A stretch of DNA of 64,000 nt from contig NZ_DGIR01000027.1 in the NCBI RefSeq assembly GCF_002386445.1, forward strand, positions 186,001 through 250,000, read 5' to 3'. A model generated the notes under the pieces. The model had not been told where the DNA came from and did not search any database. It was given only the letters and a program-made list of their open reading frames with translations. The stretch comes from Pseudomonas sp. UBA4617. GTDB lineage: Bacteria; Pseudomonadota; Gammaproteobacteria; Pseudomonadales; Pseudomonadaceae. The position numbers and the translations under genes were made by a program. Each line of letters starts with the position of its first letter. The stretch's first letter is position 1. Shown piece after piece: positions 60,735 through 64,000 of this stretch.

Positions 60735-62492
60735 ATGGGACATGCCCCTTCCACCAACCTGCCGCGGGTTCGCGTCGAGCGTGAGCTGAGCCTGCGGGCG
60801 GTGCTCACCGGCATCGCGCTGGGCATCCTGCTCACGCCCTCGAACGTGTACGCGGGCCTCAGGATTGGCTGGTCGTTCAACATGTCGATCATCGCCTTGC
60901 TGGTCGGCTTCGCCGTGTGGCAGAGCCTGCCGGGGCGCAGCAGGGGCCGGCCGGCGTGGACGCTGCACGAAAGCAACATCAACCAGACCGTGGCCTCGGC
61001 CGCCGCGTCCATCGTTTCCGGCGGGCTGGTTGCGCCGATCCCCGCCTACACCCTGCTCACCGGTCACCAGCTGGCCCCCCTGGCGCTGATGGCCTGGGTG
61101 TTCGCCGTGAGTTTCCTGGGCATCTGGATCGCCTGGTACCTGCGCCCCGCCTTGCTCAATGACCATGGCCTGAAATTCCCCGAAGGCATGGCGACCCTGG
61201 AGACATTGCAACAGATCTACCAGCAAGGCCACGAAGCCATGACGCGCATCCAGGTGCTCTGCAGCGCCGCGTTGTTGTCGGGGCTGGTGAAGTGGATCGA
61301 CGGCTTCGTCTGGAGCATTCCGCGCTGGGCCCCCACGCCCGTACTCGAGCGCCTGACCTTCACGCTTGACCCGTCGCTGATGCTGGTCGGTTTCGGCGGC
61401 ATCATCGGCATTCGCGTGGGCCTGACGCTACTGCTCGGTGCCGCCCTGGCCTGGGGCGGGCTGGCGCCGTGGCTGATCGAACAGGCGCTGGTGGTGCTGG
61501 CGCCGGATGCCAGCGGGCCTCAGTTCGCAGCCCTGGTGGAATGGCTGCTGTGGCCGGGGGTCAGCCTGATGGTCTGTGCGACCCTGACTTCACTGTCGGT
61601 TCGCCTGTTGCAAATGCCTAGGCAAAGGCCCACCGAAGCGCTGCAAAACAATGGTTCGCAGGCGCGGACGGGGGTTTCCCCGAAGCCTGCTGCCGGGTTG
61701 CTGTTGTCCATTGTCCTGGTGGTAGCGCTACAGGTGTTGCTGTTCGGCATCGACTGGTGGATGGCGCTGTTGAGCATTCCCCTGGCGGTGTGCCTTGCCG
61801 TGGTCGCCGCGCGCGTGGTGGGGGCCACCGGCATTGCGCCGATCGGCGCCATCGGCAAGCTGTCGCAGCTCGGCTTCGGCCTGGTCGCCCCGGGCCAGGT
61901 GGCGATCAACCTGATGAGCGCCAACACGGCCGGCGGCGCGGCCGGGCAATCCACCGACCTGATGAACGACTTCAAGGTTGGCCAGGCGATTGGCGCAACA
62001 CCGCATCGGCAACTCATTGCACAGTGCCTCGGCATCTTCATCGGCAGCGTGGTAGCGGTGCTGGTGTATCGAATGCTGATTCCCGATCCACAGGCACAAC
62101 TGCTAACCGAGCAATGGCCGGCACCCGCCGTGGCGACCTGGAAGGCCGTGGCCCAGACATTGACGCAAGGGCTTGGGACGCTGTCGCCGACGCTGCGTTG
62201 GGCAATCGTGGCCGGTAGCGCGGCAGGCGTGCTGCTGGGCGCCCTCGACAGCCGGCTGCCGCAGCGGGTGGCGCGCTGGCTGCCGAGCACCGCCGCACTG
62301 GGGCTGGCGTTCATTCTGCCGGCGTCGATCAGCATGATGATGGGGCTTGGCGCGGTGCTGACGTGGCTGGTCAGTTGCCGTTGGCCGAGCGTGACAGAGC
62401 GGTTTGCGATCACCGCCGCAGCGGGGCTGATTGCCGGGGAAAGCATTACCGGGGTGGGCGCATCGTTCTGGGAGATGGTGCGCGCGCTGTAA
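60735..62492 (+). CDS. OPT-family oligopeptide transporter
   Basis: This 585-residue, multi-helix inner-membrane protein has OPT-type features: LTPSNVYAGLRIGWSFNMSI, ESNINQTVASAAASIVSGGL, NDHGLKFPEGMATLETLQQI and a C-terminal LGLAFILPASISMMMGLGAV. Bacterial OPT proteins import peptides or metal chelates; the substrate is unknown. AAAGGA precedes ATG 60735, about 100 bp after the SDR gene. Confidence 0.87.
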   Translation: MGHAPSTNLPRVRVERELSLRAVLTGIALGILLTPSNVYAGLRIGWSFNMSIIALLVGFAVWQSLPGRSRGRPAWTLHESNINQTVASAAASIVSGGLVAPIPAYTLLTGHQLAPLALMAWVFAVSFLGIWIAWYLRPALLNDHGLKFPEGMATLETLQQIYQQGHEAMTRIQVLCSAALLSGLVKWIDGFVWSIPRWAPTPVLERLTFTLDPSLMLVGFGGIIGIRVGLTLLLGAALAWGGLAPWLIEQALVVLAPDASGPQFAALVEWLLWPGVSLMVCATLTSLSVRLLQMPRQRPTEALQNNGSQARTGVSPKPAAGLLLSIVLVVALQVLLFGIDWWMALLSIPLAVCLAVVAARVVGATGIAPIGAIGKLSQLGFGLVAPGQVAINLMSANTAGGAAGQSTDLMNDFKVGQAIGATPHRQLIAQCLGIFIGSVVAVLVYRMLIPDPQAQLLTEQWPAPAVATWKAVAQTLTQGLGTLSPTLRWAIVAGSAAGVLLGALDSRLPQRVARWLPSTAALGLAFILPASISMMMGLGAVLTWLVSCRWPSVTERFAITAAAGLIAGESITGVGASFWEMVRAL

Positions 62493-62592
62493 CGGATGAC
62501 AGCTGCGGCCACCCCGCGTCCCTGTGCCCTCCTGGCGTTGCGTTTGAACTTTGCCCACCGGTTTGCGGCCTCCTCTGCAGGAGGTACTGAAC

Positions 62593-62973
62593 ATGACCAG
62601 CAAGGAACGACACTCGACCCTCATTTGCCTGCAAGCCGGCAAAGTCCTGCTGGTGCGCAAAGCGACCGGCGCATGGTCATTGCCCGGTGGCAAGATCGAT
62701 CCCGGGGAAACCCAGCTCGATGCGGCCCGGCGGGAATTGCACGAGGAGACAAGCCTGGAAATGCGCGACGCCCAGTTCCTCGGCCACCATGTATTCGATG
62801 GCGAGGAACACTGGCTCTATCGCATGACCGTGCCCCCCGGGATGACGCCCGCTCCCGCACACGAGATCGTGGAATGCCGCTGGTTCAGCGGCGCTGAGCT
62901 CAACCAGGCGACAGTGCAGCCGAAGGACCTCGAATTACTCAGGCGCGAGGGCTGCATCGGCAGCAGAGCGTGA
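62593..62973 (+). CDS. Nudix hydrolase
   Basis: This 126-residue protein contains the complete Nudix box in GGKIDPGETQLDAARRELHE followed by ETSLE (G-x5-E-x7-RE-x2-EE-x-S/G). It hydrolyses a nucleoside diphosphate linked to another moiety. CAGGAGG is 7 bp before ATG 62593. The small size fits MutT-like sanitising enzymes, though the substrate is undefined. Confidence 0.9.
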   Translation: MTSKERHSTLICLQAGKVLLVRKATGAWSLPGGKIDPGETQLDAARRELHEETSLEMRDAQFLGHHVFDGEEHWLYRMTVPPGMTPAPAHEIVECRWFSGAELNQATVQPKDLELLRREGCIGSRA

Positions 62974-63017
62974 AGGCATCGAGGCCAGGGCTTCGCTGAA
63001 AATGCCGTTTAGTGCGC

Positions 63018-63046
63018 TTGCTGAAACGTTTCTGTCGGTCTATAAA
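63018..63046 (+). promoter_or_regulatory. Sigma70-type promoter for the DUF4432 gene
   Basis: TTGCTG (63018-63023) and TATAAA (63041-63046) are separated by exactly 17 bp. Transcription would start near 63053, just ahead of AAAGG and ATG 63079. Confidence 0.65.
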
Positions 63047-63078
63047 ATGGGCACAATTCCAAGAAAGGCATGCTGCCC

Positions 63079-64000
63079 ATGTTTCTTCTCAAACGTTGCG
63101 TTGCGCTCAGCGCCCTGTGCGCGACCTCCCACGCCATGGCCTGGGATTACGTCCTGCTCGACACCGACAAGGCTGCCCAGAACTGGCAGATCACCAGCCA
63201 GCAACTGGGCGTGAAGGCCGACAAGCCCTTCAGCGTGACCGTGCGCACCTTGCACGGGGGGCGGCAGGAGGGTGTCAGCATCGTCGACATCGATAACGGC
63301 ACGCTGAAACTGTCGGTCGTGCCGACGCGCGGCATGAACATCCTGCAGGCCTCGGTCGGTACGGTGCGCCTGGGCTGGGACTCGCCGGTCAAGGAAGTGG
63401 TCAACCCGTCCTTCATCGAACTCAACGGGCGCAATGGCCTGGGCTGGCTGGAAGGCTTCAACGAGCTGGTCACCCGCTGCGGTTACGAATGGGTCGGCCA
63501 CCCCGGCATCGACAATGGCGAGCTGCTGACCCTGCACGGCCGCGCCGCCAACATTCCTGCGAGCAAAGTCACCCTGCACATCGATGAGAAACCACCGTAC
63601 GCCATCAGCTTGCGTGGCGAACTGAAAGAACAGGCGTTCAAGAAGGTCGACTTCGCTGTCGCCACCGAAGTGGTTACCGAACCCGGTAGCGTGGCATTCA
63701 CCGTCAACGACACGCTGACCAACAACGGCGACTATGCGAAGGAATACCAGGCGCTGTATCACAGCAATTTCAGCACGCCGTTCCTCGAGCAAGGTGCGCG
63801 TTTCGCCGCGCCGGTGAAACAGGTATCGCCGTTCAACGACAAGGCCAAGGGCGACCTGCCCGACTGGCAGACCTACCGCGCGCCGACCCGGGACTATGAC
63901 GAAACGGTGTACAACGTGGTGCCGTATGCCGATGCCCAGGGCGATACCTTGACGGTGTTGCATAACAAGGCGGGCAACCTGGGCGTCTCGGTCGGTTTCA
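63079..64000 (+). CDS. DUF4432 aldose-mutarotase-like secreted protein (cut by window edge)
   Basis: The visible 307 residues start with a signal peptide (MFLLKRCVALSALCATSHAM, cleavage near AMA). A galactose-mutarotase-like beta-sandwich follows: LKLSVVPTRGMNILQASVG, ELVTRCGYEWVGHPG, LHGRAANIPASKVT, YHSNFSTPFLEQGARF. DUF4432 proteins have an aldose 1-epimerase fold; the reaction is not established. ATG 63079 is preferred to ATG 63070 because AAAGG is too close to the latter. The stop lies beyond the window. Confidence 0.8.
   Translation, partial: MFLLKRCVALSALCATSHAMAWDYVLLDTDKAAQNWQITSQQLGVKADKPFSVTVRTLHGGRQEGVSIVDIDNGTLKLSVVPTRGMNILQASVGTVRLGWDSPVKEVVNPSFIELNGRNGLGWLEGFNELVTRCGYEWVGHPGIDNGELLTLHGRAANIPASKVTLHIDEKPPYAISLRGELKEQAFKKVDFAVATEVVTEPGSVAFTVNDTLTNNGDYAKEYQALYHSNFSTPFLEQGARFAAPVKQVSPFNDKAKGDLPDWQTYRAPTRDYDETVYNVVPYADAQGDTLTVLHNKAGNLGVSVGF

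Overview
The window (64 kb, GC-rich) looks like chromosome from the Pseudomonas putida group. Three things support this. The 35-bp REP elements typical of P. putida occur in several intergenic gaps. The gene families match that group: the two-domain animal-type peroxidase PepA with its type I secretion system, QuiC1, the L-DOPA-type decarboxylase and a CptA lipid A-core ethanolaminephosphotransferase. Gene density and Shine-Dalgarno sites are typical of Pseudomonas. I saw no rRNA, tRNA, CRISPR array, insertion sequence or phage module. The window is an accessory-rich but non-mobile stretch with two edge-truncated genes, one at each end.

Layout. 1-5 kb: a LuxR-type regulator (cut by the window edge) is divergent from a PuuP-like permease, with two matching 16-bp dyads between them; then an 8-oxoguanine/guanine-type deaminase, a GNAT acetyltransferase and a heme oxygenase. 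5-13 kb: small secreted proteins, CptA, a LysR regulator, two VOC proteins, an MHS-type transporter and an alpha/beta hydrolase whose nucleophile position is glycine. 13.3-18.2 kb: a 1,632-residue LRR protein ending in a NEL-type E3 ubiquitin ligase domain. 18.2-22.2 kb: a UvrD-like helicase with an exceptional GxxxG tract, a pirin and an isochorismatase-fold hydrolase.

22.4-38.4 kb is the centrepiece. PepA (3,697 residues) is a duplicated, two-domain heme peroxidase carrying PERCAL and RTX calcium motifs. It is divergent from a complete ABC/membrane-fusion/TolC type I secretion operon that very probably exports it. A methyltransferase gene remnant follows. 38.7-42.2 kb is a quinate/shikimate module (QuiC1 divergent from a ShiA-like permease) with a PcaR-like operator between the two genes.

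42-50 kb: an aromatic amino acid decarboxylase, a LysR regulator, a YebC-family protein, and a cluster of FAD amine oxidase, organophosphate-antiporter-type permease and divergent LysR with a 21-bp dyad, which may handle a phosphonate or a similar amine. 50-64 kb: trans-aconitate methyltransferase, a GABA-type permease divergent from a MocR regulator across a 25-bp dyad, a WYL-family regulator that lacks its WYL core, a GST, a drug-efflux MFS with a divergent LysR, a 5'-nucleotidase/SDR/OPT/Nudix run, and a truncated DUF4432 secreted mutarotase-like protein.

The best candidates for under-described biology are the NEL/LRR toxin-like protein, the GxxxG helicase, the core-less WYL regulator and the FAD oxidase/OPA permease module.
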